Shown: one piece after another, positions 25,663-34,745 of the stretch
Layout: every line of letters begins with the position of its first letter
Position numbering within the stretch: position 1 is the first letter of the stretch
From: JBGAJN01 sp044224905
GTDB taxonomy: Bacteria; Verrucomicrobiota; Verrucomicrobiia; Limisphaerales; JBGAJN01
DNA: 64,000 bases
Direction: 5' to 3'
NCBI GenBank assembly: GCA_044224905.1
Contig: JBGAJN010000003.1
Location: forward strand, 744,001 to 808,000
Notes under the pieces: generated by a model
Told to the model about the DNA's origin: nothing
Seen by the model: the letters and a program-made list of their open reading frames with translations, nothing else
The model's database searches: none
Program-made: the position numbers and the translations under genes

Positions 25663-26187
25663 TCAACTCCTGAATTTTCCGCGCGGCCAACGGGGAACCG
25701 CCTCGAGATTCTGGGTGATTTGCCAGAGATACATTGTCAGTCCGCCTAAAGCGAGCAGGTTGATCGTCTGCGACACTCCGTGCCACAAGCTGAACGACTT
25801 GGCGGCCTCAAGTCGCTGCGCCGGTAGGGAGCGAACACCGTATTTCTCCAAGTGCAACGCCTTCAACTTCGGCTGCAGCCAGAAACCGCCGGTAAGACCA
25901 ATCGAAAGCAGGCCCATCAACAGATACGGAGTCCAGCGCGACAACAGTTTACCGGTGTAGAGCCATTCGGCGATCAGGTGCGCGAACGCAAGGACAGCGC
26001 AGATCAGCTGCAAATTGAAATAACGCTCCAGCAGTATCTGCGCAGCAGCGCCGGCATGGATCCGCCCAAGCAGATTGAACATCTCCGGGGAAAAAAAGGC
26101 GGGCCCCGTGGCAAAAGTGAAGAACACCGCTCCGCCGAACCAGACGGCAGCGTTCATCACTCCAACAAAGCGCAGCAAGGCAATCAC
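25663..26187 (-). CDS. DUF4149-like integral membrane protein
   Basis: 174 residues with about four membrane helices: residues 4-30 (LLRFVGVMNAAVWFGGAVFFTFATGPAFF), 54-75, 88-105 and 140-156. The start and the WFGGAVFF pattern are typical of DUF4149/TMEM205-like proteins. Function is unknown in the family. It lies between the PUR protein and the YihY gene on the same strand with gaps of 64 to 80 bases. Confidence 0.72.
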   Translation of the reverse strand: MIALLRFVGVMNAAVWFGGAVFFTFATGPAFFSPEMFNLLGRIHAGAAAQILLERYFNLQLICAVLAFAHLIAEWLYTGKLLSRWTPYLLMGLLSIGLTGGFWLQPKLKALHLEKYGVRSLPAQRLEAAKSFSLWHGVSQTINLLALGGLTMYLWQITQNLEAVPRWPRGKFRS

Positions 26188-26251
26188 GCGAGGACGTTAC
26201 GGAAAAGTTACGCAACCTGCCAAGCCTTCATTCCGAATCCGCAGACGGAAA

Positions 26252-27634
26252 TCAACCAAGGCGACTGATCAGATCCTTCAAAGTGACCGTCGCCGCCTGA
26301 CGACTGGCCATTTCCACCTTTTCAAATTCGCTCGATACAATGGCCCGCGAAGCATCCGCGCGCGTCGCCAGTTCCAACCCCGCGCCGGACCTCATCGCGG
26401 CAAGAATATGATCCATCGTGATCAGTTCCAACGGACGAGCCGGACTGAAGGTTCCACCTTCGGCCGACGATTCGTGGACCAACTGCGCATGCCCGAGCGA
26501 GCTCAATACCGACGACACCAGCCGCGTCGGAACGCCGAGAGCCTCCGCAATCTCCGCAATGGCCGGTGCCCGACCGACCTGAAACTGCTGCGCCAGATAG
26601 GTCATCACCCGGCAAGCGATGAATTCGCGACTGCGTTGGTTCACGCCTTCCGCCTGTTTCTCCTGGAAGTAGACTTTACGATTCTGGAACGCATACGAAA
26701 TCTGCGCACCGAGCAGCAGGATCAACCACGAGAAATAAAGCCCGAGCAGAAAAATCGGCAGGATTCCCAGACTCCCATAGATCTTACTATAAGTGACCAC
26801 CCGTGAGACGTAGATCACGTTGAACATGTTGTTCAGCTGCCACAAAGTACCGCCGCAGAGGCCGCCCGCGAACGCCGCCGCCCATTCCACCCGCGTGTTC
26901 GGGATCAGTTTGTAGAACACTGAAAAACTCAAAATGGGAATCACGAAAGGCGCGAGCCATATAAACACCATCCCCAACATCGGCACGCCCGCGAGAAAAT
27001 CCTGGGCCGCTTCAAAATTCCGCACCGTCGTCAGACCTACAACCAGCACCAGCAAGACAGGCCCCAAGGTGATCGCCGCCCAGTAAATCACCACCCGCAA
27101 AAACCAGGTTCGCCCGCGTTCCACTCCCCAGATATCATTGAACGTTTCCTCGATGTTGCCCAAAAGCATGATGGCCACGAGCACCAACCCAATCATACCA
27201 GTGGCCCCCAGAGTGCCGGTGCGGATGTTCGAAATGAAACCCGTTATATTATCGACCAACTCTTGGCGCTTCGCTACGGCCTGCGCGCCGTCGCCTTTGA
27301 CCTCCAAATTCAGTTGCGGCGCGACGTTGCGAATCAACTTGTCCACCAGCTGCTCGACCGGTGCCCCATCGCTTTTCACCAGCATGCTGGTCGAGACGCT
27401 CAGCGCCACCGCCAGCAAAGGGACCATGGCGAGCAAAGTAGTATAGGCCAACGCCGAAGCGCGCACCGGACATCGGTTGCGATTGAAGCTTTTGACCAAC
27501 AGAAGCCCGAAATGCGCACACTTGCGCCAAGCTGGAAGTGAGGCGCGGTCATTCTCATCGATCCCAGCTTCGTGCAGGAAATCGACCAACTGCGCGTACA
27601 CGCGCTTCAACCGTGAAAGCGAACTGCCGGCCAC
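26252..27634 (-). CDS. YihY/virulence factor BrkB family membrane protein with C-terminal winged helix
   Basis: 460 residues. The N-terminal cytosolic stretch leads to the YihY core with about six helices: CPVRASALAYTTLLAMVPLLAVALS, IGLVLVAIMLLGNIEETFNDIWGV, and YSKIYGSLGILPIFLLGLYFSWLILLLGAQISYAFQ. Formerly called ribonuclease BN, but the family is membrane-bound and of unknown activity. After the last helix is an extra domain of about 120 residues (CRVMTYLAQQFQ, AIAEIAEALGVPTRLVSSVLSSLGHAQLV) resembling an Rrf2/MarR-type winged helix, a recurring but unexplained fusion. Confidence 0.87.
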   Translation of the reverse strand: MAGSSLSRLKRVYAQLVDFLHEAGIDENDRASLPAWRKCAHFGLLLVKSFNRNRCPVRASALAYTTLLAMVPLLAVALSVSTSMLVKSDGAPVEQLVDKLIRNVAPQLNLEVKGDGAQAVAKRQELVDNITGFISNIRTGTLGATGMIGLVLVAIMLLGNIEETFNDIWGVERGRTWFLRVVIYWAAITLGPVLLVLVVGLTTVRNFEAAQDFLAGVPMLGMVFIWLAPFVIPILSFSVFYKLIPNTRVEWAAAFAGGLCGGTLWQLNNMFNVIYVSRVVTYSKIYGSLGILPIFLLGLYFSWLILLLGAQISYAFQNRKVYFQEKQAEGVNQRSREFIACRVMTYLAQQFQVGRAPAIAEIAEALGVPTRLVSSVLSSLGHAQLVHESSAEGGTFSPARPLELITMDHILAAMRSGAGLELATRADASRAIVSSEFEKVEMASRQAATVTLKDLISRLG

Positions 27635-27711
27635 ACGGCCAGCCTAAGCTCGAGCGGAAAAGGATCAAAGGGCAAACTCGCAGGCAACCAATTCGCTGGC
27701 CAACGCGCCCG

Positions 27712-28230
27712 TTAGTCACAGTGAACCTTGAGAAAGTCCACCATCGCCTTGGCAAAGGGCGCGAGGTCGCGGGGCGTCCGACTAGATATCAAGTTACCAT
27801 CCACGACTACCGGTTCGTTCACCCAAATCCCGCCGGCATTCTCTAAATCGTCCTTGATACCGAGCGAACCCGTAACGCGTTTGCCGCTGATAATCTTTGC
27901 CGAAATCGGAATCCATCCGCCGTGGCAAATGAAGGCCACAAGTTTCCCCTGCTCAAAAAACTCCCGGGTGAGCGCGAGAACTTTCGCGTCGCGACGCAGT
28001 TTGTCGGGCATGAAACCACCGGGAATTAGTAAGCCGCAAAAGTCCTGACTGCGCGCATCGGACAGCAGTATATCGCTCGTGGCAGGATAGCCGTGCTTGC
28101 CGGAATAGGTGCGAAGTTCGGGCGCGGCGAGGCGCGTGGCGTAGCCTGCCTCCTGCAAGCGGAGGAGCGGATACCACAACTCCAGATCCTCATAGATTTC
28201 ATCCACAAACGTCAGCAGCGTTTTCGACAT
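27712..28230 (-). CDS. DJ-1/PfpI family protein
   Basis: 172 residues. The class I glutamine amidotransferase-like fold is visible: FVDEIYEDLELWYPLLRLQEAG, GLLIPGGFMPDKLRRD and the nucleophile elbow LVAFICHGGWIPISA with its reactive Cys next to His. Members are deglycases, proteases or chaperones of the PfpI type; activity cannot be told from sequence. It is divergent from ftsK, with 183 bases between. Confidence 0.86.
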   Translation of the reverse strand: MSKTLLTFVDEIYEDLELWYPLLRLQEAGYATRLAAPELRTYSGKHGYPATSDILLSDARSQDFCGLLIPGGFMPDKLRRDAKVLALTREFFEQGKLVAFICHGGWIPISAKIISGKRVTGSLGIKDDLENAGGIWVNEPVVVDGNLISSRTPRDLAPFAKAMVDFLKVHCD

Positions 28231-28413
28231 GCGCAGAGTTATTGCGCAGACTCACGAAACCGCAAGCGCACAATCGCGCGGCGTGAGAGCCGCCTTAATC
28301 ATTCGGAAGTCGCTGTCGAAGCCCCTGAAAGCACGTTCACCATGGCCCCATTATTCCGCGCATTCATGTGTTTTGCCCATTGAACTTTCGCAGTGAACGC
28401 ATAATCTTCGCCC

Positions 28414-31158
28414 ATGGCGCGTAAGGAAACCGATGAGCAACAACATCACGGCTTCAACGACATCATCGGCATAGTGCTGTTGAGTGTGTCGTTCCTGATG
28501 TTCCTTGCCCTATTCTCGTACAGCAGTGCGGATCTCGCGATGAACAGCGTTCCGCCCAACGCCACCAAGCACAATTGGATCGGGCCGCTGGGCGCGCATC
28601 TTGCCAACATCTCGTTCTTCGTCCTCGGCGCGGCCGCCTACATTCTACCGGTGCTGCTGCTCGGTTTCGGCCTCGCGCATTTGCTGCGGCTGATGTCATA
28701 CCTGCGACGTCGCTGGCTCTGGGGTATCGGACTCCTGCTCTCCTGCATGGGCGTGCTCGACCTGTATCCCGGCGTGTTCGGTCACTTGAAAACGAACCTT
28801 AACGCGCCCAGTGCGGGCGGGTTCATCGGGATGACCATGAACAGTTGGGTGTTCAACAAGTGCGGCACGGTGGGGGCCACCATTATTTTCGCGACGGTTT
28901 ACCTCATCAGCTTGCTGTTCCTGACCAATTTCCAACTCGGCCACTGGCTGCGTTTGAAGTGGGCGGAACGTTTCACGCCGGGCGAAGCGCCTCCAGCCGG
29001 TGAACCCGCGGCCATGACCGCGGAGGAAAAAGCGCTTCAACGCAAAGCGAAAGAGCTTCAGCAGGAAGCGAATCGTTTGCGACAGCAGGTTGAACGCGCC
29101 GAAAAGAGCGAGAAGCTTGAGAAGCCCGAACGCAGCGGTTTGGGCGCCGACATGCAACCGGTTCCCGAACCGACGGTGCGCGACCTGAGTGTGCCGGCGG
29201 CGAAAGTTCGCTCGACGGTTCGCAAAGGCCAGATCGAACCGAAGAACGAGCCCAAGGTGATCGAGCCCGTTCCCGAAGGCGAGGTCATCACTGCCAAAGA
29301 GATCAAGGAAGTGCTCGGCGCGACCACCGACGAAGTGCTGGGAAAATCCGCTCCGAAAACTGGCGCTACCAAGGCTGGCGAGACGAAAGAAGAAGATCCG
29401 ACTCCCGCGCCCGAGAAGCCGATTCTCGTCACTGACAATTCAATCACGACCGACCCCGCGCTAGCCGCCGCCGCTGGCGCCGCGCCCGCGTTACCGCCGG
29501 CACCCAAACCGCGATTGCCCGCTAAGAAAAAGCCGATCACGGTCGCCTCGACGCCGGTCATCGGAAACTATCAATTGCCGTCGATGGAATTGTTGCAACA
29601 TCCTGACCTCACGGCGAAGCCCACCGAGTCGAAAGAGGAGTTAATGGCGAACGCGAAGCTCATGCAACAGACGCTCGCACAGTTCGACATCGAAGTCGCC
29701 CTCGGCGACATCACGAAGGGACCAACGATCACACGCTATGAGTTGCATCCGTCTCCCGGCGTGCGTCTCGAAAAAATCACCGCGCTTTCCAACAACCTTG
29801 CCGCAGCGTTGAAGGCCGAGCGCATTAACATTCTCGCCCCTGTTCCCGGCAAAAGCTCGGTCGGTGTCGAAGTTCCAAATCTCGTTAAGACCAAGGTCAT
29901 CATCCGGGACTTGCTCGAGTCCGATGAGTGGAAGAATTCCAAGGCGCGCATTCCGCTCGCACTGGGCAAAGACGTTTACGGTCACCCGATTATCGCCGAC
30001 CTCGCCGAGATGCCGCACTTGCTGATCGCCGGCAGCACCGGCTCTGGGAAATCGGTGTGCATCAACTCGATCGTCGCTTCATTGCTGTATAAGTTTTCAC
30101 CCGACCAACTGCGCTTCGTGATGATCGATCCAAAGGTCGTCGAGTTGCAGCAATACAATGCGCTTCCGCACCTCGTGGTGCCCGTGGTCAACGATCCCAA
30201 GAAGGTCATCCTCGCCTTGCGCTGGGTCGTGAATGAAATGGAGAAGCGCTACCAGATCTTCGCGAAGGTCGGCGTACGAAATATTAAGTCGTTTAACGAA
30301 CGGCCGAAAAACAAACCGATTCCGCCGGCTGAGCCCGAGCTGCCGTTGATGGCGAAGAAGGAAAAGATCGAGGCGAGCTCGGATGGTTTCGCCGTGGAAC
30401 TCGACGAGCAAATCGTGGTTCCCCGCGAGGACGACATCGTCATTCCCGAGAAGCTTAGTTACATCGTGGTCATCATCGACGAGTTGGCGGACCTCATGTT
30501 GGTCGCGCCGGCCGATGTGGAAATGGCCATCGCGCGCATCACCCAAATGGCGCGTGCCGCAGGCATCCATTGCATCGTCGCCACCCAACGCCCGAGCGTC
30601 GATGTCATCACCGGCGTCATCAAGGCGAACATTCCCGCGCGTATCGCGTTCCAAGTTGCCGCGCGCGTCGACTCGCGCACAATTCTCGACGCCATGGGCG
30701 CGGACAAACTCCTCGGCAAAGGTGACATGCTCTACCTGCCGCCTGGCTCGGCGAAGTTGAATCGCGCGCAAGGCGCGTTGATTACCGATCAAGAAATTCA
30801 ATCCATAGTGGACGGCATCGCTGCACAAGGTAAGCCCAGCTACGAAATGGAAATTCACCAGCAACTTTCCAAGCCGGTCAGCAGCTACGACAGCGACGAG
30901 AGCGGGATCGACGAGGACGAAGATTTGATCCAGCAATGCATCGAGGTGATCCGCAGCGAACAGAAGGCGAGCGTGTCGTTGATGCAACGGCGTCTGCGCC
31001 TCGGCTACACCCGCGCCGCGCGCATCATGGATGAATTGGAAAACCGCGGTATTGTCGGCCCGAGCAAAGGTGCCGAACCTCGCGACATTCTCATCGACCT
31101 CGACGGTCAAGGTGCCGATGGCCGTCCTCCGGTAAACGCCGAAGGCAGGCCCGTTTGA
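28414..31158 (+). CDS. ftsK: DNA translocase FtsK/SpoIIIE
   Basis: 914 residues. Four N-terminal membrane helices (about residues 16-180), a Lys/Glu/Pro-rich linker (about 195-380) with a coiled-coil part (KALQRKAKELQQEANRLRQQ kept short here), then the alpha domain, the RecA-like motor with Walker A GSTGSGKS (540-547) and Walker B YIVVIIDELADLM, and the C-terminal gamma winged helix (QKASVSLMQRRLRLGYTRAARIMDELE) that reads orienting DNA sequences. It resolves chromosome termini at the septum. An insertion of about 40 residues (RPKNKPIPPAEPELPLMAKK) sits between the Walker motifs. Confidence 0.96.
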   Translation: MARKETDEQQHHGFNDIIGIVLLSVSFLMFLALFSYSSADLAMNSVPPNATKHNWIGPLGAHLANISFFVLGAAAYILPVLLLGFGLAHLLRLMSYLRRRWLWGIGLLLSCMGVLDLYPGVFGHLKTNLNAPSAGGFIGMTMNSWVFNKCGTVGATIIFATVYLISLLFLTNFQLGHWLRLKWAERFTPGEAPPAGEPAAMTAEEKALQRKAKELQQEANRLRQQVERAEKSEKLEKPERSGLGADMQPVPEPTVRDLSVPAAKVRSTVRKGQIEPKNEPKVIEPVPEGEVITAKEIKEVLGATTDEVLGKSAPKTGATKAGETKEEDPTPAPEKPILVTDNSITTDPALAAAAGAAPALPPAPKPRLPAKKKPITVASTPVIGNYQLPSMELLQHPDLTAKPTESKEELMANAKLMQQTLAQFDIEVALGDITKGPTITRYELHPSPGVRLEKITALSNNLAAALKAERINILAPVPGKSSVGVEVPNLVKTKVIIRDLLESDEWKNSKARIPLALGKDVYGHPIIADLAEMPHLLIAGSTGSGKSVCINSIVASLLYKFSPDQLRFVMIDPKVVELQQYNALPHLVVPVVNDPKKVILALRWVVNEMEKRYQIFAKVGVRNIKSFNERPKNKPIPPAEPELPLMAKKEKIEASSDGFAVELDEQIVVPREDDIVIPEKLSYIVVIIDELADLMLVAPADVEMAIARITQMARAAGIHCIVATQRPSVDVITGVIKANIPARIAFQVAARVDSRTILDAMGADKLLGKGDMLYLPPGSAKLNRAQGALITDQEIQSIVDGIAAQGKPSYEMEIHQQLSKPVSSYDSDESGIDEDEDLIQQCIEVIRSEQKASVSLMQRRLRLGYTRAARIMDELENRGIVGPSKGAEPRDILIDLDGQGADGRPPVNAEGRPV

Positions 31159-31197
31159 TCTCACGATCCGAGCGCCGCTCAAGTTACCGGGCTTCTA

Positions 31198-32388
31198 TTG
31201 GAACTATCAGTGAGCACCAGCGCCGAGGCTAGGCCATCAGCCGATTCAACAAAGTTCTCATCGATTCGCCGACCCGAACTCGATGCGATTCGCGGGCTTG
31301 CCATTCTCATGGTGGTGGTCCTGCACTACTACGCCGAGAAGGTGCAGTTTCCGATCGCTCCCCGGTCACCACTGGATTATCTCCACCGCGTGCTGGCAAT
31401 GGGCTGGGCCGGCGTCGATTTGTTCTTCGTCCTCTCGGGATTCTTGATTGGCGGCATTCTTATTGACCAACGTGACGGACAGAATTTCTACCGGGCGTTT
31501 TTTGTCCGCCGCGCGTGCCGCATCCTTCCCGCATACTGGTTGCTGTTAATTCCGTTCGTCGTGGTCGTCGGGATGAATTTGGGCGGGAACAACCCGGGGA
31601 TTAAATGGCTCTTCAATGAACCTTTGCCGTCCTGGACGTATTTCACGTTTCTCCAAAATTGCTTCTTCGCGGACACAGCGCCTTCGTGGCTCGCTGTCAC
31701 GTGGTCGCTTGCCGTCGAAGAGCAGTTTTATCTGCTGCTTCCTTTTCTCGTCCGCTGGGTGGCCCCCCGCAAATTTCCTATGGTGGCCGCGTTGTTAGTT
31801 CTCGTCGCGATGGTCACCCGAATTGCACTGGTGTTTGTTCCCGGTTTCGGCGGCATCGCCGGCTACCAATTACTGCCTGGAAGATGGGACTCACTGTTTC
31901 TCGGCGTGCTCGGCGCCTACTTCGTCCGTCGCCCGGGTTTTATCGAAGCGTGTCGGGAGAATCTTTGGGCGTGGTGGTCAGCGCTCGGAATTCTGGGTGC
32001 CGGTGTATTAGTGTTCGCCTACGGCCGGCAAGGGGTCGCCACTACGACAATGTCGAATGTCGGGCACACGTGGATCGCGGCACTTTGCTTCACCGTCGTT
32101 CTCATTGCCATCCTTCTCCCCAGCGGCTTTGCAAAATCGGCGCTGTTCAATCCGCCGTTCCGCTGGCTGGGCACCTATTCGTACGGCATCTACCTGTTTC
32201 ACCTGCCTGCGCTGGGGATCTGCCACGGACTCCTGCTAAATCAAGCGCCGCAAATTGCCAACTGGACGGATGCCGGTGTCACTTTGCTATCGCTCTTGAT
32301 CACGCTCGCCTTCGCGTTCATCTCGTACCACGCAATGGAGAAGCACTTCCTCAAGCTCGGCCACCGCGTCCAATATAGCCAACGCTGA
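31198..32388 (+). CDS. Acyltransferase 3 family membrane protein (OafA-like)
   Basis: 396 residues from a TTG at 31198; a GTG at 31210 would remove four residues and is equally likely. About ten membrane helices. The family start is clear (RRPELDAIRGLAILMVVVLHYY, with the catalytic His), then GWAGVDLFFVLSGFLIGGIL and RRACRILPAYWLLL. These enzymes O-acetylate surface sugars or lipids. No glycan cluster is adjacent; ftsK precedes it by 39 bases. Confidence 0.9.
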   Translation: MELSVSTSAEARPSADSTKFSSIRRPELDAIRGLAILMVVVLHYYAEKVQFPIAPRSPLDYLHRVLAMGWAGVDLFFVLSGFLIGGILIDQRDGQNFYRAFFVRRACRILPAYWLLLIPFVVVVGMNLGGNNPGIKWLFNEPLPSWTYFTFLQNCFFADTAPSWLAVTWSLAVEEQFYLLLPFLVRWVAPRKFPMVAALLVLVAMVTRIALVFVPGFGGIAGYQLLPGRWDSLFLGVLGAYFVRRPGFIEACRENLWAWWSALGILGAGVLVFAYGRQGVATTTMSNVGHTWIAALCFTVVLIAILLPSGFAKSALFNPPFRWLGTYSYGIYLFHLPALGICHGLLLNQAPQIANWTDAGVTLLSLLITLAFAFISYHAMEKHFLKLGHRVQYSQR

Positions 32389-32418
32389 GGTCGGCTCCTC
32401 GCACTCGCGAACGGCAGA

Positions 32419-33819
32419 TCATGCCTCCGCCACGCTGCGCACTTCTCCGCGCTGCAAACGCGTTTTCAATTTCTGGCCGCGCTTCACTTCTTTCGCGTCA
32501 CGTAGCACCTCTCCCGAATCCGCATCCATCGTAATGGAATAGCCTCGAGCCAGGACGTGCTCCGGTGAAAGCAACCGCAGCCGCGTCTCGGCTTCCGCGA
32601 ATCGATTCCTCGCTGAGTCCCCTCGATGCCTCGCCAAATCCCGCAACCGCCGCTGCAATTGCGCCAACTGCTCGCGTCGGCGCGTAAGCTGGTTGGTCGG
32701 GCGCAAGCGGATCAAACCCTGATTCGCGAGCTGCCAGCGCGATTGCCGATCGCGGAGCTGGGAAAGAACATTACGCAACAAGGCCGCCTGCAAATCATCC
32801 AACCGCTGCAATCGTTCGTCGAGCTGGCGACGCGGGTGGGCGCGGGCTAGCCGATCGGTGAACTGCTCCAATTGGTCGCGCGCGTCGCCCAGACGTTGCT
32901 CCGTCTTCCGCAGCAACCAAGCAGTCGTGTCGCGCACGAACTCGCGGCTCGAGAAAAACCCTTCCGTGATGAGTTCCGCCGCCGCGCTGGGCGTTGCTGC
33001 ACGCAGGTCCGCGACAAAATCACTGATCGTGAAATCGATCTCATGTCCCACCGCCGAAACGACCGGCAAAGCCGATTCGAAAATGGCGCGCGCCACCGCT
33101 TCCTCGTTGAACGCCCACAAGTCTTCGAGACTCCCGCCACCGCGAGTCACGAGGATCAAGTCGAGCTTCCGCCCCGCCGGTTGCTGTGCGGAGAACTCGT
33201 TCAATCGACGAACACTCGCGGCAATTTCCTCCGCCGCCCCCTGCCCTTGCACGCGACACGGCGCGAGAATGATTTCCAATCCACAATGGCGTCGCCCAAC
33301 GACGTGCAACACGTCCTGCAGCGCCGCGGCATTCAACGACGTAACGATGCCAATGCGTTCCGGGAAACGCGGCAGCGGGCGCTTGCGCTCCGATGCGAAG
33401 AGCCCTTCGGCGTTAAGCTTTTGCTTGAGGCGTTCGAAAGCGAGTTGCAACGCGCCGATGCCTTGCAGTTCGACCTCGGTCACGCGGAGCTGATACTGTC
33501 CGCGCGCTTCGTAAACCGTCAGGTCGCCGCGGAGATTGACCTTCTTGCCTTCAGCGAGCGCATCGCGACCGCCCGCGGCTTCACCACGGAAAAGCACGCA
33601 CGCCAGCTGTGCGCCGGCATCCTTGAGCGTGAAATAAACGTGACCAGATGGCTGCGCGCGCAGGTTGCTGATTTCCCCAGTTACCCAAACATTTCCCACG
33701 CTCTTCTCGAGGAGACGTTTGACCTGCGTGGTCAGCTCGGAGACCGAAAGCACCTTCCGCGTCTCCGCCGCGGGAAACAGTTCACCGAAGTCCCATTGCG
33801 ATTTAGTTGGTTTGGCCAT
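32419..33819 (-). CDS. xseA: Exodeoxyribonuclease VII large subunit
   Basis: 466 residues. OB-fold N-terminus (VSELTTQVKRLLEKSVGNVWVTGEISNLRAQPSGHVYFTLKD), catalytic part with GIVTSLNAAALQDVLHVVGRR, VTRGGGSLEDLWAFNEE and SAVGHEIDFTISDFVADLRAATPSAAAEL, then a long coiled coil (about 295-420) and the C-terminal HVLARGYSI. Degrades single-stranded DNA from either end with XseB, whose gene is not next to it here. Convergent with the acyltransferase gene. Confidence 0.96.
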   Translation of the reverse strand: MAKPTKSQWDFGELFPAAETRKVLSVSELTTQVKRLLEKSVGNVWVTGEISNLRAQPSGHVYFTLKDAGAQLACVLFRGEAAGGRDALAEGKKVNLRGDLTVYEARGQYQLRVTEVELQGIGALQLAFERLKQKLNAEGLFASERKRPLPRFPERIGIVTSLNAAALQDVLHVVGRRHCGLEIILAPCRVQGQGAAEEIAASVRRLNEFSAQQPAGRKLDLILVTRGGGSLEDLWAFNEEAVARAIFESALPVVSAVGHEIDFTISDFVADLRAATPSAAAELITEGFFSSREFVRDTTAWLLRKTEQRLGDARDQLEQFTDRLARAHPRRQLDERLQRLDDLQAALLRNVLSQLRDRQSRWQLANQGLIRLRPTNQLTRRREQLAQLQRRLRDLARHRGDSARNRFAEAETRLRLLSPEHVLARGYSITMDADSGEVLRDAKEVKRGQKLKTRLQRGEVRSVAEA

Positions 33820-33857
33820 CGTGGTTCGTGACGCGGTTGCGGCTCACCGATTAAATA

Positions 33858-34643
33858 TTATCGAGTGAACGGCTCCGAAATTCGGGTGATGCTCAACGCA
33901 CGTCCACTTTGCGCGTCGATTTCCACAATCGCCCCCTGCAACAGCACGCGATCACGCGCGACGGGAAATCGTTGCGGCTGGTTAGTCAGGAAGCGTTTAA
34001 TAACCGGATCAATTTCGCGCCCGAGCACGCTTTCGTGCGGGCCGGTGAAACCTGCGTCAGTCAGATACGCCGTGCCGCCGGGGAAGATTTGTTCGTCCGC
34101 AGTTTGCACATGCGTGTGAGTGCCGATCACAGCGCTGACTTGTCCGTCGAGCATCCGCCCCAGCGCAATTTTTTCCGACGTTGCCTCGGCGTGAACATCG
34201 ACGAGGATGATCGACGTGTGCTGCCGGAGGAGCGCCACTTCGGATTTGATGCGGTGAAAGGGATTGTCGAGATCGGCCATGAAGGTGCGGCCTTGGACGT
34301 TGACCGCCGCCACCGTCAGGCCGCTCGCCGTGCGATGCACGGCACTGCCCTGCCCCGGCGTGCCGGCGGGATAATTCACCGGTCGCACGAAACGCGGTTC
34401 GCCAATCAACAGATCGATCACTTCCTTTTGATCCCACAAATGGTCGCCGGTCGTAATTAAGTCGACTCCGCCGGAGAAGATTTCCGCCGCGGTGTCGGGA
34501 GTGATTCCGGATCCGCCCGCGCTGTTCTCGCCATTGGCGATGACGACATCGAGCCCGTGCTTTTCGCTAAGGAGCGGCACAAGTTGTTTGACCGCGCGCC
34601 GGCCCGGCTCGCCAACGATGTCGCCAATGAAAAGGATTTTCAC
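33858..34643 (-). CDS. YmdB-type metallophosphoesterase (TIGR00282 family)
   Basis: 261 residues using a GTG start at 34643, chosen because VKILFIGDIVGEPGRRAV is the invariant family start; the frame runs on to 34859 with an unrelated Arg-rich leader. Metal motifs: GDIVGEPGR, VIANGENSAGG, TGDHLWD, VDVHAEATSEK and IGTHTHVQTADEQI. Bacillus YmdB is a 2',3'-cyclic-nucleotide phosphodiesterase that influences biofilm and motility decisions. It lies 38 bases upstream of xseA on the same strand, a frequent arrangement. Confidence 0.92.
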   Translation of the reverse strand: MKILFIGDIVGEPGRRAVKQLVPLLSEKHGLDVVIANGENSAGGSGITPDTAAEIFSGGVDLITTGDHLWDQKEVIDLLIGEPRFVRPVNYPAGTPGQGSAVHRTASGLTVAAVNVQGRTFMADLDNPFHRIKSEVALLRQHTSIILVDVHAEATSEKIALGRMLDGQVSAVIGTHTHVQTADEQIFPGGTAYLTDAGFTGPHESVLGREIDPVIKRFLTNQPQRFPVARDRVLLQGAIVEIDAQSGRALSITRISEPFTR

Positions 34644-34745
34644 AGCGCGAACAGTAAACGCGGGTGACGTGGAGGCAAGCCAGAGATGCGGGCATCGCCC
34701 AAGCTTGGACTTGCGGCACATTGCGAAGTCCGGTTCAATTCCCTC

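Noticed and set aside
30097..31182. 361-codon minus-strand frame opposite ftsK
   Set aside because: Shadow of the FtsK motor domain; residue bias only.
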